Shown: in pieces, positions 27,924-39,868 of the stretch
Position numbering within the stretch: the stretch's first letter is position 1
Layout: each line of letters begins with the position of its first letter
Assembly: GCF_040546685.1 (NCBI RefSeq)
Contig: NZ_JBEPOH010000001.1
Coordinates: 3,596,001-3,660,000 of the forward strand
Source: Variovorax sp. OAS795
Lineage (GTDB): Bacteria; Pseudomonadota; Gammaproteobacteria; Burkholderiales; Burkholderiaceae_C
DNA length: 64,000 nt
Direction: 5' to 3'
Notes under the pieces: model-generated
What the model was told of the DNA's origin: nothing
The model's database searches: none
What the model saw: the letters and a program-made list of their open reading frames with translations, nothing else
Position numbers and translations under genes: made by a program

Positions 27924-29314
27924 CCGGTCATGTTCTCGGGCACCACCCACTGGTCGAATTGCTCGGCCGTGAGGTGGCCCGAAGCGATGGCCGCTTCGCG
28001 CAGGCTCGTGCCTTCCTTGTGCGCCTTCTTCGCGATGTAGGCCGACTTGTCGTACCCGATGTGCGTGTTGAGCGCGGTCACGAGCATGAGCGATCGCTGC
28101 ACCAGTTCCGTGATGCGCTCGCGGTTCGGCTCGATGCCCACGGCGCAATGGTCGTTGAAGCTCACCATGCCGTCGGCCAGGAGGCGCACGCTCTGCAGGA
28201 AGTTGTGCGCCACCATCGGGCGGAACACATTGAGCTCGAAGTTGCCCGAGGCGCCGCCGATGTTGATGGCGACGTCGTTGCCGAACACCTGGGCCGCCAG
28301 CATCGTGATGGCTTCGCTCTGCGTCGGGTTGACCTTGCCCGGCATGATCGACGAGCCGGGTTCGTTCTCGGGGATGCTGAGTTCGCCGATGCCGCTGCGC
28401 GGCCCGCTCGCGAGCCAGCGCACGTCGTTGGCGATCTTGTTCATGCTGGCCGCGAGCGTCTTGAGCGCGCCGTGCGCATGCACCAGCGCATCGACGCTGG
28501 CCATGGCTTCGAACTTGCTGGGCGCAGTCACGAAGGGCAGGCCCGTGAGCGTGGCGAGCTCGGCCGCCACCTGCTCGGCGTAGCCCTTGGGCGCGTTGAG
28601 CCCGGTGCCGACGGCCGTGCCGCCCAGCGCCAGCTCGCACAAGTGCGGCAGCGCGGCACGCACATGCGCCTCGCCGTGCGCCAGCTGCGCCACATAGCCC
28701 GAGAACTCCTGGCCCAACGTGAGCGGCGTGGCGTCCTGCAAGTGGGTGCGGCCGATCTTCACGATGCCGGCAAAGTCCTTGGCCTTTTGATCGAGCGTGC
28801 CGCGCAGCTTCGCGATGGCAGGCAGCAGCCTGTGCGTGATGGCCTCGACGGCGGCCACGTGCATGGCCGTGGGGAACACGTCGTTGCTCGACTGGCTGCG
28901 GTTCACGTCGTCGTTGGGGTGCACGAGGCGCCCCTCCCCGCGTTCGCCGCCGAGCAGTTCGCTGGCGCGGTTGGCCAGCACCTCGTTGACGTTCATGTTG
29001 GTCTGCGTACCCGAGCCGGTCTGCCACACCACGAGCGGAAATTCGCCCGGATGCTTGCCGGCGATGACTTCGTCGGCCGCGGCGACGATGGCCTGGGTCT
29101 TCTTCTCGTCCTGCAGGCCGAGCGCGTGGTTGACCACGGCCGACGCGCGCTTCACCTGCGCCAGCGCCTTGATGATCTCGCGCGGCTGCTGCTCGCCGGA
29201 GATGTCGAAGTTCTGCAGCGAGCGCTGTGTCTGCGCACCCCACAGCTTGTCGGCCAGCACGTCGATCGGGCCGAAGGTGTCGCGCTCGGCACGGGTCTTG
29301 GGGGAAGTCGTCAT
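27917..29314 (-). CDS. fumC: Fumarate hydratase class II
   Basis: The heat- and oxygen-stable, iron-free fumarase of the TCA cycle. 465 residues, with [28 protein letters not shown] and the catalytic loop [15 protein letters not shown]. All family signatures are intact. The ATG at 29314 follows GGAAG; longer frames have no similarity. It is divergent from a class I fumarase (197-bp gap), so the cell carries both fumarase types side by side. fumC is the form usually favoured under iron limitation or oxidative stress. Confidence 0.95.
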   Translation of the reverse strand: MTTSPKTRAERDTFGPIDVLADKLWGAQTQRSLQNFDISGEQQPREIIKALAQVKRASAVVNHALGLQDEKKTQAIVAAADEVIAGKHPGEFPLVVWQTGSGTQTNMNVNEVLANRASELLGGERGEGRLVHPNDDVNRSQSSNDVFPTAMHVAAVEAITHRLLPAIAKLRGTLDQKAKDFAGIVKIGRTHLQDATPLTLGQEFSGYVAQLAHGEAHVRAALPHLCELALGGTAVGTGLNAPKGYAEQVAAELATLTGLPFVTAPSKFEAMASVDALVHAHGALKTLAASMNKIANDVRWLASGPRSGIGELSIPENEPGSSIMPGKVNPTQSEAITMLAAQVFGNDVAINIGGASGNFELNVFRPMVAHNFLQSVRLLADGMVSFNDHCAVGIEPNRERITELVQRSLMLVTALNTHIGYDKSAYIAKKAHKEGTSLREAAIASGHLTAEQFDQWVVPENMTGQ

Positions 29315-29511
29315 GATGAAGGAAGCTCCGCAGTCTTGGGTGTGGCGAGTATGGCGCCGATAAGAATGGCTCGCATCTGGCGAGGACTTTGGCCCCGCCG
29401 CCCGGCCCACGATACGCCCGCTGCCTGACCCATGCCATACCCCGCCGGGGTCGGCGCGCCGGCTGAGATAATCGGGGGGCGTTTCCACACTCCCAAAAAG
29501 CATCCCCCACC

Positions 29512-31065
29512 ATGACGACCACGATCCAGCAGGCCGACCTGATCGAATCGATCAGCGCCGCGTTGCAGTACATCAGCTACTACCACCCCGCCGACTACAT
29601 CGCCCACCTGGCCCGCGCCTACGAACGCGAGCAGAGCCCCGCCGCCAAGGACGCCATTGCGCAGATCCTCACCAACAGCAAGATGAGCGCGACCGGGCAC
29701 CGCCCGATCTGCCAGGACACCGGCATCGTCAACGTGTTCCTCAAGGTGGGCATGGACGTGCGCTGGGGCGGCTTCACCGGTTCGCTGGACGACGCCATCA
29801 ACGAAGGCGTGCGCCGGGGCTACAACCATCCCGACAACACGCTGCGCGCCTCGGTGGTGGCCGATCCGCAGTTCGACCGCAAGAACACCAAGGACAACAC
29901 GCCCGCGGTGATCTTCACCGAGATCGTTCCGGGCAACACGGTCGAAGTGACGGTCGCGGCCAAGGGCGGCGGCAGCGAGAACAAGAGCAAGCTGGTCATG
30001 CTGAACCCCGGCGACAGCGTGGTCGACTGGGTGCTCAAGACGGTGCCGACCATGGGCGCCGGCTGGTGCCCCCCGGGCATGCTGGGCATCGGCATCGGCG
30101 GCACCGCCGAGAAAGCCGCGCTGATGGCCAAGGAAAGCCTGATGGACGACCTCGACATGCACGAGCTGCAGGCCAAGAAAGCCTCGGGCGCCGAGCTCAG
30201 CAAGGTGGAGGCGCTGCGCATCGAGCTGTACGAGAAGGTCAATGCACTGGGCATCGGCGCGCAGGGCCTGGGCGGCCTGGCCACCGTGCTCGACATCAAG
30301 ATCAAGATGTACCCGACCCACGCGGCCAGCAAGCCGGTGGCGATGATTCCCAATTGCGCGGCCACGCGCCATGCGCACTTCGTGATGGACGGCAGCGGCG
30401 CGGTCTACCTCGATCCGCCCTCGCTGGACCTCTGGCCCGACGTGAACTGGGCGCCCGACGCCAACAAGAGCAAGCGCGTCGACCTCGACAAGCTCACGCC
30501 CGCCGAAGTGGCGAGCTGGAAGCCCGGCGAGACGCTGCTGCTCAACGGCAAGATGCTGACCGGCCGCGACGCCGCGCACAAGCGCATCCAGGGCATGCTG
30601 GCCAAGGGCGAGAAGCTGCCGGTGGACTTCACCAACCGCGTCATCTACTACGTCGGCCCGGTCGACCCGGTCGGCGACGAGGCCGTGGGCCCCGCGGGCC
30701 CGACCACCGCCACGCGCATGGACGGCTTCACCGAGATGATGCTGGCCGAAACCGGCCTGATCGCGATGATCGGCAAGGCCGAGCGCGGCCCCGTGGCCAT
30801 CGAGGCCATCAAGAAGCACAAGAGCGCCTACCTTATGGCCGTGGGCGGCGCCGCCTACCTGGTGAGCAAGGCCATCAAGACCGCCAAGGTGGTGGGCTTC
30901 GAAGACCTGGGCATGGAAGCCATCTACGAATTCGACGTCGTCGACATGCCCGTGACGGTGGCGGTGGATGCCGGCGGAACCAGCGCGCACATCACCGGCC
31001 CGGCCGAGTGGCAGAAGCGCATTGCGAGCGGCGAGTTCAAGACCATCATGATGGAAGAAGCTTGA
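29512..31065 (+). CDS. Fumarate hydratase class I, 4Fe-4S type
   Basis: A single-chain class I fumarase of 517 residues, with alpha and beta regions fused. The three cluster cysteines are Cys68 (PICQDTG), Cys185 (GWCPPGML) and Cys281 (IPNCAATRH). Their spacing of 117 and 96 is close to that in E. coli FumA. The C-terminal part has [16 protein letters not shown], typical of the beta domain. It converts fumarate to malate; the cluster is oxygen-sensitive. GATAAT at 29467-29472 is a candidate -10. murI follows 58 bp later on the same strand. Confidence 0.93.
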   Translation: MTTTIQQADLIESISAALQYISYYHPADYIAHLARAYEREQSPAAKDAIAQILTNSKMSATGHRPICQDTGIVNVFLKVGMDVRWGGFTGSLDDAINEGVRRGYNHPDNTLRASVVADPQFDRKNTKDNTPAVIFTEIVPGNTVEVTVAAKGGGSENKSKLVMLNPGDSVVDWVLKTVPTMGAGWCPPGMLGIGIGGTAEKAALMAKESLMDDLDMHELQAKKASGAELSKVEALRIELYEKVNALGIGAQGLGGLATVLDIKIKMYPTHAASKPVAMIPNCAATRHAHFVMDGSGAVYLDPPSLDLWPDVNWAPDANKSKRVDLDKLTPAEVASWKPGETLLLNGKMLTGRDAAHKRIQGMLAKGEKLPVDFTNRVIYYVGPVDPVGDEAVGPAGPTTATRMDGFTEMMLAETGLIAMIGKAERGPVAIEAIKKHKSAYLMAVGGAAYLVSKAIKTAKVVGFEDLGMEAIYEFDVVDMPVTVAVDAGGTSAHITGPAEWQKRIASGEFKTIMMEEA

Positions 31066-31123
31066 GCGACGCCCGGCCGCCCGAAGGCGCGTGCACCGCA
31101 GTGCGCAGCACGGAGGTTTTCTG

Positions 31124-31930
31124 ATGCCTCACATAGGTGTCTTCGACAGCGGCGTGGGCGGCCTCAGCGTGCTTGCGGCGCTGCGTGCCGAGCTGCAGCA
31201 CGAAAGCTTCGTGTACTTTGCGGACACGGCTTTCGCGCCGTACGGCGAGCGCGGCGACGCCTATGTGACCGAGCGTTCGCGCCAGGTGGCCGCGCAGCTC
31301 ATCGACGCGCACGGCATCAAGGCGCTGGTGGTGGCCTGCAACACGGCCACCACGGCGGCGATCCACCTGCTGCGCTCGGAGCATCCGGCCTTGCCCATCG
31401 TGGGCCTGGAGCCCGCGCTCAAGCCCGCGGTGGCGACGAGCCGCACGGGACACATCTCGGTCATGGCCACGCGCGGGACGCTGGCCAGCGCCAAATATGC
31501 CGCGCTGCGCGATTCTTTCGCGGGCACCGCGACGGTCCGCGCCGTGCCATGCGACGGCCTCGTGAAGGCCATCGAAGGCTTCGACACCGCGGCCATCGAG
31601 GCGCTCTGCGCCCGCTACATGGCCGAGGCCGGTCCGTTCGGACATGCGACGGGCGAAGTCGACACCGTCGTGCTCGGCTGCACGCACTACCCGCTCGTGA
31701 AGAGCGAACTGCAGCGCCATGCGCCGCCCTCGCTCCGCTTCATCGATACCGGTGCACCCGTCGCGCAGCAGACCCGCCGCGTGCTGGCCTCCCTTGGCCA
31801 GCTGGCGGACGGCGGCCAGGGCGGGCTGCTGCTGCAGGGCAGCGGCGATCTTGCCGTGCTCGAAGCCGCAGCCGCGCACTGGCTGCGGCAGCCGCGGCCG
31901 AGCGATGCACCGGCAACGGCCGCCGCGTGA
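31124..31930 (+). CDS. murI: Glutamate racemase
   Basis: MurI makes D-glutamate for peptidoglycan. 268 residues with the start IGVFDSGVGGLSVL and the two catalytic cysteines in VVACNTATT and LGCTHYPLV. GGAGG lies 8 nt before the ATG at 31124, which fixes the start. It follows the class I fumarase (58 bp) and is overlapped in a coupling fashion by a possible GTG of the next frame, so the two downstream genes are probably co-transcribed. Confidence 0.95.
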   Translation: MPHIGVFDSGVGGLSVLAALRAELQHESFVYFADTAFAPYGERGDAYVTERSRQVAAQLIDAHGIKALVVACNTATTAAIHLLRSEHPALPIVGLEPALKPAVATSRTGHISVMATRGTLASAKYAALRDSFAGTATVRAVPCDGLVKAIEGFDTAAIEALCARYMAEAGPFGHATGEVDTVVLGCTHYPLVKSELQRHAPPSLRFIDTGAPVAQQTRRVLASLGQLADGGQGGLLLQGSGDLAVLEAAAAHWLRQPRPSDAPATAAA

Positions 31931-31941
31931 CGCCGATCCGC

Positions 31942-32721
31942 ATGCGCACCGCCTTGCGCCTCGTTGTGCCCGTGCTGTGCCTTTCGGGCGCGGGCCTCGT
32001 CCATGCCGCTTGCGAGAGCGGACTGGCCGAGCGCATGCACGCCAAGCTGCATCCGACCCGCGTGCTCGACGAACGCCTGGCGGCATGCAAGCCCTGGCCG
32101 GCGTTTCCGGGACGCAGCATCGTGGTGCTGCCGGTGCCGCGCGAGACCAGCAGCACGGGTGCCAGGATCTTCGACCTGGAGCTGCTGCTGATCCAGCGGC
32201 CCGACAACGGCAACACCGAGCGCGACATGGTGATCGGCCGGATCGTCCAGCCCGAGGCGCTGGACGAGGACAAGGCGACCGCCATCCAGGACATCCGCAT
32301 CGACACTTCGCGCTATGTGCTGGCTTCCGACACGCGCGCCTTCGGGGTGCGCGTGCGCTACAGGGGCACGGCGCCGGGCAGTTCGGCCGCGAGCGAAACC
32401 ATCCGCCTCTACGTGCACCACGGCAACAAGCTGCGCCAGGTGCTGCAGGAAGTCGAGCTCGACCGCGACAGCGGCGAGTGGGACAGCACCTGCAGCGGCC
32501 GTTTCGAGAAGCTGCGCACCATGCTGTCGGTCGGCAAATCGTCCAGCAACGGCTATGCCGACCTCCAGCTCGCGCGCACGCTGGTCCAGAGCCATGCGCA
32601 GCCGCAGGAAGACCAGGGTTGCACCGAGAAAGCCGCCCCCGCGCGGTTCAACACCGTGACGCTGCGCTACGACGGCGAGCGCTACCGGGTGCCCAAGCTG
32701 CTGCAGCAGCAGATGCCCTGA
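31942..32721 (+). CDS. Predicted periplasmic protein of unknown function
   Basis: I do not recognise a family. The 259-residue product has a signal peptide (MRTALRLVV, hydrophobic core, cleavage near VHAAC). The mature part is beta-rich with five cysteines (Cys27, Cys46, and a C-terminal STCSGRF and DQGCTEK), so it may form disulfides in the periplasm. I chose the ATG at 31942; a GTG at 31927, overlapping the murI stop, is an alternative. It lies 11 bp after murI and looks co-transcribed, but nothing ties it to cell-wall work beyond position. Confidence 0.7.
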   Translation: MRTALRLVVPVLCLSGAGLVHAACESGLAERMHAKLHPTRVLDERLAACKPWPAFPGRSIVVLPVPRETSSTGARIFDLELLLIQRPDNGNTERDMVIGRIVQPEALDEDKATAIQDIRIDTSRYVLASDTRAFGVRVRYRGTAPGSSAASETIRLYVHHGNKLRQVLQEVELDRDSGEWDSTCSGRFEKLRTMLSVGKSSSNGYADLQLARTLVQSHAQPQEDQGCTEKAAPARFNTVTLRYDGERYRVPKLLQQQMP

Positions 32722-32731
32722 GCCGCAGGGC

Positions 32732-34033
32732 CTAGCGATTGCGCAGCGCGGCTTGCCGGCCGCGCGCCATGTCGACGGGCAGCAGGAGCACGAGCCCTGC
32801 AATGAACAGCACCGCCGTCGAGAGAATGGCAATGCGCTGGTTGCCGCCCGCGGCCCAGGTGATGGCCCCGTACATCAGCGGGCCGATGATGCTCGCGAGC
32901 CGCGTCGCAAAAGTCCAGAGCCCGAAGAATTCGGCCAGCTGCCGCGGCGGCGCAAGGTAGCCGGTCATCGCGCGGCCAGCCGACTGGCTGGAGCCCATGG
33001 CAAGCCCGGCGATGGCGGCGGCCCACCAGAAGGCGCCCTTGGTGGTCGCCAGGGCCGCGATGACGCAGACCGCGATCCATGCCACCAGCGTGCCGGCCAG
33101 CGCGATCTTGTGGCCGATGCGGTCCTGTACATAGCCGAACGAAAAGGCGCCGACCGCGGCCGCGATGTTGAGCACGAAGATCAGCACCATGGTCTCGCTC
33201 GCCACGAAGCCGATCACCTGCTCGGCATAGATCGCCGCGAGCGTGATGGCCACTGCCACGCCGCCCTGGTAGCACACCGTGCAGACCAGGAGCCACATGA
33301 AGTCGCGGTAGGCGCGTGCCTCGCGGAACGTGGCCCGCAACTGCCGCCAGGCGCTCGATGCGGTGTCGGTCGCACGGGGCCTCGCGCGCTCGGGCAGGAG
33401 CGCAAAGGTGGCGCAAGCGGCCGTGCCGTAGATGGCGGCCGTGATCAGCATCGTGACCGGGACGAAGTGCGATGCCGGCAGCCCCTTTGCCTGCGAGGCC
33501 AGCACGTACGCCAGGCACGTGCCGAGCGCCAGCATGCCGCCGACGTAGCCGAAGGCCCAGCCCCACCCGCTGACCTTTCCCATGCCCTCGGCCGTGGCGA
33601 GCTCGGGCAGGAACGCGCCGGTCAGCGATTCGCCGTACGAATAGAAAGTGTTCGACACGATCACCAGGCCCATGGCCACCGCGACGCCCGTGGTGCCCGA
33701 AAAGCCCGGCGTGAGCGCCAGTGCGGCCGTGCCGAGCACGCAGCCCGCCGTCGCCACGGCCAGCACGCGCTTCTTGGCCGCGCGGCGGTCGGCCCAAGCC
33801 CCGATGGCGGGCATGGAGAGCATCACGATGGCATAGGAGACGCTGAGCGCCGCGGTCCATGCAAAGGCGGCCCAGGGCGCGCCCTTGGCGACGCCACCGA
33901 CGAAGTAGGCGGCGAACACCGCCGTGATGACGACGGTGGTGTAGCCCGAGTTGGCGAAGTCGTACATCGCCCAGCCGAACACCTCGCGCTTGCGCACGCC
34001 AGGGTTCAGGGCAGAAGACGGGAACAGCGCCAT
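32732..34033 (-). CDS. MFS transporter, UMF1/Atg22-like family
   Basis: A 433-residue carrier with about twelve hydrophobic segments. The opening (REVFGWAMYDFANSGYTTVV) is the hallmark of the UMF1/Atg22-like branch of the major facilitator superfamily. PAIGAWADRRAAKKR is the conserved loop between helices 2 and 3, and SQSAGRAMTGYLAPP a later signature. Bacterial members are uncharacterised exporters; the yeast relative Atg22 releases amino acids from vacuoles. The substrate here is unknown. It is convergent with the periplasmic unknown gene (10 bp between stops). Confidence 0.85.
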   Translation of the reverse strand: MALFPSSALNPGVRKREVFGWAMYDFANSGYTTVVITAVFAAYFVGGVAKGAPWAAFAWTAALSVSYAIVMLSMPAIGAWADRRAAKKRVLAVATAGCVLGTAALALTPGFSGTTGVAVAMGLVIVSNTFYSYGESLTGAFLPELATAEGMGKVSGWGWAFGYVGGMLALGTCLAYVLASQAKGLPASHFVPVTMLITAAIYGTAACATFALLPERARPRATDTASSAWRQLRATFREARAYRDFMWLLVCTVCYQGGVAVAITLAAIYAEQVIGFVASETMVLIFVLNIAAAVGAFSFGYVQDRIGHKIALAGTLVAWIAVCVIAALATTKGAFWWAAAIAGLAMGSSQSAGRAMTGYLAPPRQLAEFFGLWTFATRLASIIGPLMYGAITWAAGGNQRIAILSTAVLFIAGLVLLLPVDMARGRQAALRNR

Positions 34034-34075
34034 GCGGCGGTGAAATCGCGGCGCCGTGAGTCGGATGGACCCGTG

Positions 34076-34708
34076 TCAGTGCAGGTGGCGCGGACGGCGT
34101 CCGCCGCCATGTCCACCACCGCTGCCACTGCCGCCCGTGCCGCGCGGGCGCTTGCCGATCTCGAGCGAATTCACGAGCGCGTCGAAGCGGTCGCTGAAGA
34201 GCCGGTCGATCTCGGCCACCACGCCGCCGAGCTCGGCGCCATCGAAGTGGCGTTCCATCAGGTTGACGACGTCTTCCACCAGCAGGTCGCGCTGCACCTG
34301 CATGATCGCGGCCGGATTCGGGCCGACGAACAGCATCAGGAAATCGTCGCGCGATTCTTCGTCCGGGTCGCCCTCTTCCTCGTCGAAGTCGGTGTCGTAG
34401 AAGGTGACTTCGATGGCGGCGCCGCGCTCCGACAGTTCATTGAGGGCCATGCACATTTCATCGAGGGCCTGGCGGAAGTCGTCATCGCCCGGCACGGTCC
34501 AGCACATCTGGAGCATGTGCTCCTTCTGCTCGAAACGGATGCCGGGCTCTTCTTCGTAGGTGCTCGTGGCACCGTCGGCCAGCGACTTGGCGCCCGAATA
34601 GGCCCAGAGCGGCTTGAGCGCTTCCTGGATCTGGTCGAAGGTGACGTCGGACCGCAGCGCCACGTCGCCGTGCACGTGGATCTCGAATGGAGCGTTGTAA
34701 CGAGGCAT
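34076..34708 (-). CDS. Conserved Burkholderiales protein, DUF6806-like
   Basis: A soluble 210-residue protein with no signal or membrane segment. It opens with PRYNAPFEIHVHGDVALRSD, has an acidic stretch (DTDFDEEEGDPDEESRDD near residues 104-121) and ends in a Gly/His/Arg-rich tail (GSGSGGGHGGG, RRPRHLH). I believe it corresponds to DUF6806, but I cannot confirm that and no function is known. It starts only 22 nt after the tRNA-Leu 3' end on the same strand, with GGGAG 6-7 nt before its ATG and no terminator between, so it may be made from a tRNA-linked transcript. Confidence 0.75.
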   Translation of the reverse strand: MPRYNAPFEIHVHGDVALRSDVTFDQIQEALKPLWAYSGAKSLADGATSTYEEEPGIRFEQKEHMLQMCWTVPGDDDFRQALDEMCMALNELSERGAAIEVTFYDTDFDEEEGDPDEESRDDFLMLFVGPNPAAIMQVQRDLLVEDVVNLMERHFDGAELGGVVAEIDRLFSDRFDALVNSLEIGKRPRGTGGSGSGGGHGGGRRPRHLH

Positions 34709-34730
34709 GGAGTGCTCCCTTGTCTAAATA

Positions 34731-34822
34731 TGGTGCCCGGAACGGGGGTCGAACCCGTATGCCCCGATTAAGGAAGCGGCGGATTTTAAGTCCGATGTGT
34801 CTACCAATTTCACCATCCGGGC
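34731..34822 (-). tRNA. tRNA-Leu (anticodon UAA)
   Basis: 92 nt including an encoded CCA. The acceptor GCCCGGA pairs with TCCGGGC. The anticodon stem-loop CGGACTTAAAATCCG gives UAA, and the long variable arm (GCCGCTTCCTTAATCGGGGC region) is typical of class II leucine tRNA. The T-loop GGTTCGACCCC is intact. Confidence 0.97.
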
Positions 34823-34859
34823 CTCGGGTTTGAACATCGACGATAACCCAAACGAAACG

Positions 34860-34894
34860 AGCCCCGGCAACGCAGGTTGGCGGGGCTGTTTTTT
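34860..34894 (+). terminator. Strong hairpin with T-run in the tRNA-Leu/Cys spacer
   Basis: AGCCCCG (34860-34866) and CGGGGCT (34881-34887), with an inner CAAC/GTTG pairing, then a six-T run at 34889-34894. As an intrinsic terminator it works best on the plus strand, although no plus-strand gene is nearby. On the minus strand it is followed only by a weaker T-rich CTCGTTTCGTTT, so it might still reduce read-through from tRNA-Cys to tRNA-Leu. Confidence 0.65.
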
Positions 34895-34927
34895 GAAGGA
34901 GGGTGGATCGAATTGATCAGGAGATGG

Positions 34928-35001
34928 TGGAGGCGCGACCCGGAGTCGAACCGGGCTGGACGGATTTGCAATCCGTTGCATAACCGCTTTGCTATCGCGC
35001 C
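34928..35001 (-). tRNA. tRNA-Cys (anticodon GCA)
   Basis: 74 nt with encoded CCA. The acceptor GGCGCGA pairs with TCGCGCC, the anticodon loop in CGGATTGCAAATCCG gives GCA, and the discriminator base is U, the cysteine identity element. The D and T arms are intact. Confidence 0.97.
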
Positions 35002-35033
35002 ACGCTGCTGAAAAACGAAATCGAACTCGCGAA

Positions 35034-35060
35034 AAAAAGGGAAGCAGTGCTTCCCTTTTT
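35034..35060. terminator. Bidirectional terminator between tRNA-Gly and tRNA-Cys
   Basis: A perfect 12-bp stem (AAAAAGGGAAGC / GCTTCCCTTTTT) with a 3-nt loop. On the minus strand the T-run is seven long, directly after tRNA-Gly, which is a strong intrinsic terminator. Cys and Leu tRNAs would then need read-through or a promoter that I cannot see. Confidence 0.8.
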
Positions 35061-35067
35061 CAAAAAC

Positions 35068-35143
35068 TGGAGCGGGAAAAGAGTCTCGAACTCTCGACCT
35101 CAACCTTGGCAAGGTTGCGCTCTACCAACTGAGCTATTCCCGC
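35068..35143 (-). tRNA. tRNA-Gly (anticodon GCC)
   Basis: 76 nt with encoded CCA. The acceptor GCGGGAA pairs with TTCCCGC, the D-arm is AGCTCAGTTGGTAGAGC, the anticodon loop in AACCTTGCCAAGGTT gives GCC, and the T-loop is GAGTTCGAGACTC. It has its own strong promoter just upstream. Confidence 0.97.
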
Positions 35144-35157
35144 GTTTCGAGCCTCGA

Positions 35158-35187
35158 ATTATAGAACACTTTTTCGGGGCCCGGCAA
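35158..35187 (-). promoter_or_regulatory. Sigma-70 promoter of tRNA-Gly
   Basis: On the minus strand TTGCCG (complement of 35182-35187), an 18-bp spacer and a perfect TATAAT (complement of 35158-35163) are followed by a GC-rich discriminator. Transcription would begin about 35151, 8 nt before the mature tRNA. It starts 11 bp after the lon stop, leaving no room for a separate lon terminator. Confidence 0.8.
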
Positions 35188-35197
35188 GTTCCGCCGA

Positions 35198-37636
<2,439 letters not shown>

Positions 37637-37755
37637 GAATATCCTTTGATTGATCAGGCAAAGATGGATGGGCCGGCGGGCATTTCAAGCCCGTGCACAC
37701 GTTCTTTGTCGAAGGCGCCGGCGGCCTCGGTGGAAAGCGCCGGCGCCGCGTTCAT

Positions 37756-39021
37756 TCAGGCCTTCTTGGCCGCCTCGCGGTACACGAGGAGCGGCGGCTT
37801 GTTTTCATCGATTGTGGATTCTTCGACCACAACCTTGTCGACGTTGGTGGCATTCGGCAGCTCGAACATGGTGTCGATCAGCGATTGCTCGAGGATGGAG
37901 CGCAGTCCCCGCGCGCCGGTCTTGCGCGCAAGCGCCTTGCGCGCAATGGCCTTGAGCGCCGCGGGACGGATCTCGAGGTCGACGCCCTCCATCTGCAGCA
38001 GCTTCGTGAACTGCTTGACGACGGCATTCTTGGGCTCGGTCAGGATCTGCACCAGCGCGTCTTCGCTGAGCTCGGCCAGCGAAGCCACCACGGGCATGCG
38101 GCCCACCAGTTCGGGGATCAGGCCGAACTTGATCAGGTCTTCGGGCTCGACTTCGCGGAACACCTCGGTGATGCTGCGCTGCGCCTTGCTCTTGACCGAG
38201 GCGCCGAAGCCGATGCCAGAGGCTTCGGTGCGGTTCTCGATGACCTTCTCGAGGCCGGCAAAGGCGCCGCCACAGATGAACAGGATGTTGGTCGTGTCGA
38301 TCTGCAGGAAGTCCTGGTTCGGGTGCTTGCGCCCGCCCTGGGGCGGCACGCTGGCCATGGTGCCTTCGATGAGCTTCAGCAGCGCCTGCTGCACGCCCTC
38401 GCCCGACACGTCGCGGGTGATGGAGGGGTTGTCCGACTTGCGCGAGATCTTGTCGATTTCGTCGATGTAGACGATGCCGCGCTGGGCCCGCTCGACCTCG
38501 TAGTTGCAGCTTTGCAGCAGCTTCTGGATGATGTTCTCGACGTCTTCGCCCACGTAGCCGGCTTCGGTCAGCGTGGTGGCATCGGCCATGACGAAGGGCA
38601 CGTCGAGCATGCGGGCGAGCGTTTGCGCCAGCAGCGTCTTGCCCGAGCCCGTGGGGCCGATCAGGAGGATGTTGCTCTTGCTGAGCTCGACGTCGTCGCC
38701 CTTGGCCTTTTCCTTGTGGCGCAGGCGCTTGTAGTGGTTGTAGACCGCCACGGACAGCATGCGCTTGGCCGGCTCCTGGCCGATCACGTAGTTGTCCAGG
38801 TTGGTCTTGATCTCCAGCGGCGTGGGCAGGTCGCTGCGCGCCTCGCGCGCCTCGTCGCCGGCCGGGAGCTCGTCGCGGATGATCTCGTTGCAAAGATCGA
38901 TGCACTCGTCGCAGATGAAGACCGAAGGGCCCGCGATCAGCTTCTTGACCTCATGCTGGCTCTTGCCGCAGAACGAGCAATAAAGCGTTTTTTCGCTGGA
39001 GGAGCCTTTTTTTTCGGCCAT
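37756..39021 (-). CDS. clpX: ClpX, ATPase subunit of the ClpXP protease
   Basis: ClpX unfolds tagged proteins and feeds them to ClpP. 421 residues. The N-terminal C4 zinc domain has CSFCGKS and CDECIDLC (about residues 15-43). AAA+ follows with Walker [13 protein letters not shown] and Walker [11 protein letters not shown]. The ClpP-docking IGF loop is present (SGIGFGAS). The ATG at 39021 is used, as the earlier in-frame residues are not family sequence. A terminator hairpin lies in the 120-bp gap after clpP, so clpX may be expressed partly by read-through. Confidence 0.97.
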   Translation of the reverse strand: MAEKKGSSSEKTLYCSFCGKSQHEVKKLIAGPSVFICDECIDLCNEIIRDELPAGDEAREARSDLPTPLEIKTNLDNYVIGQEPAKRMLSVAVYNHYKRLRHKEKAKGDDVELSKSNILLIGPTGSGKTLLAQTLARMLDVPFVMADATTLTEAGYVGEDVENIIQKLLQSCNYEVERAQRGIVYIDEIDKISRKSDNPSITRDVSGEGVQQALLKLIEGTMASVPPQGGRKHPNQDFLQIDTTNILFICGGAFAGLEKVIENRTEASGIGFGASVKSKAQRSITEVFREVEPEDLIKFGLIPELVGRMPVVASLAELSEDALVQILTEPKNAVVKQFTKLLQMEGVDLEIRPAALKAIARKALARKTGARGLRSILEQSLIDTMFELPNATNVDKVVVEESTIDENKPPLLVYREAAKKA

Positions 39022-39060
39022 GGACAGGTGCCTCGTAAAGGGGTAGGGACAATGATAACT

Positions 39061-39098
39061 AAACAAAAACGGCGTTTCCCTCGTGGAAAACGCCGTTT
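39061..39098 (-). terminator. Hairpin after clpP
   Basis: AAACGGCGTTT and AAACGCCGTTT form an 11-bp stem extended by GG/CC, followed on the minus strand by TTTTTGTTT. An intrinsic terminator or attenuator between clpP and clpX. Confidence 0.75.
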
Positions 39099-39141
39099 GT
39101 GCCTTTTTGGCGCCACCGGCGCCGCGGGGCGGGCTTGCCGA

Positions 39142-39750
39142 TCAGCTGCGTTTTGCAATGACCTGGTCGACCAGGCCGTAGTCCTTGGCTTCGTCCGCCG
39201 TCAGGAAATAGTCGCGTTCGGTGTCCGACTTGACTTTTTCGAGCGGCTGGCCTGTGCGTTCGGCCAGGATGCGGTTCATCTGGTCCTTGGTGCGCAGGAT
39301 GTCGCGGGCATGGATCTCGATGTCCGTGGCCTGGCCGCGCGCGCCGCCGAGCACTTGGTGGATCATGATCTTCGAATTGGGCAGCGAGAAGCGCTTGCCC
39401 TTTTCGCCGGCCGCCAGGAGGAAGGCGCCCATGCTGGCCGCAAAGCCGATGCACATCGTCGACACGTCGGGCTTGATGAACTGCATGGTGTCGTAGATGG
39501 CCATGCCGGCGCTCACGCTGCCGCCCGGGGAGTTGATGTAGAACGAAATGTCCTTGTCCGGGTTCTCGCTCTCCAGGAACAGCAGCTGCGCCACCACGAG
39601 GTTGGCGGTCTGGTCGTTGACTTCGCCCACCAGGAAGATGATGCGTTCCTTGAGAAGACGCGAGTAGATGTCGTAGGACCGCTCGCCGCGGCCCGACTGC
39701 TCGATGACCATCGGGATCATGCCGAGGCCTGTGATTTCCTGTGCGCTCAT
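39142..39750 (-). CDS. clpP: ClpP protease subunit
   Basis: The serine-protease subunit of ClpXP/ClpAP, forming a 14-mer chamber. 202 residues with catalytic Ser106 (GFAASMGAF), His131 (IMIHQ) and Asp180 (ERDYFLTA), offset by a constant nine from the mature E. coli numbering. The N-terminal ~12 residues may be a self-cleaved propeptide. Start at 39750 ([10 protein letters not shown]); GAGAG lies 6-7 nt before. It follows tig with a weak terminator-like hairpin between, in the standard tig-clpP-clpX order. Confidence 0.97.
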   Translation of the reverse strand: MSAQEITGLGMIPMVIEQSGRGERSYDIYSRLLKERIIFLVGEVNDQTANLVVAQLLFLESENPDKDISFYINSPGGSVSAGMAIYDTMQFIKPDVSTMCIGFAASMGAFLLAAGEKGKRFSLPNSKIMIHQVLGGARGQATDIEIHARDILRTKDQMNRILAERTGQPLEKVKSDTERDYFLTADEAKDYGLVDQVIAKRS

Positions 39751-39805
39751 TGATTTGCTCTCCGGAAGGGGTTCGTTCGCTGTTCGTTTCTGACTGTACG
39801 CCTGA

Positions 39806-39843
39806 GTGAAATGGGGCTCGTGCCGCAAAGCACAAGCCCCATT
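39806..39843 (-). terminator. Hairpin after tig
   Basis: AATGGGGCTTGTGC and GCACGAGCCCCATT form a long stem (one G-T wobble) with a 6-nt loop; the following T-run is short (TTTCAC). It may be a weak terminator or an mRNA-processing element between tig and clpP. Confidence 0.55.
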
Positions 39844-39868
39844 CGCGTCTGCGGCTGCCGGGTGGCGA

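Noticed and set aside
37637..37755. A heat-shock (sigma-32) promoter before lon
   Set aside because: No CTTGAA / CCCCAT-type pair with right spacing is visible; only GC-rich hairpin-forming sequence after clpX.
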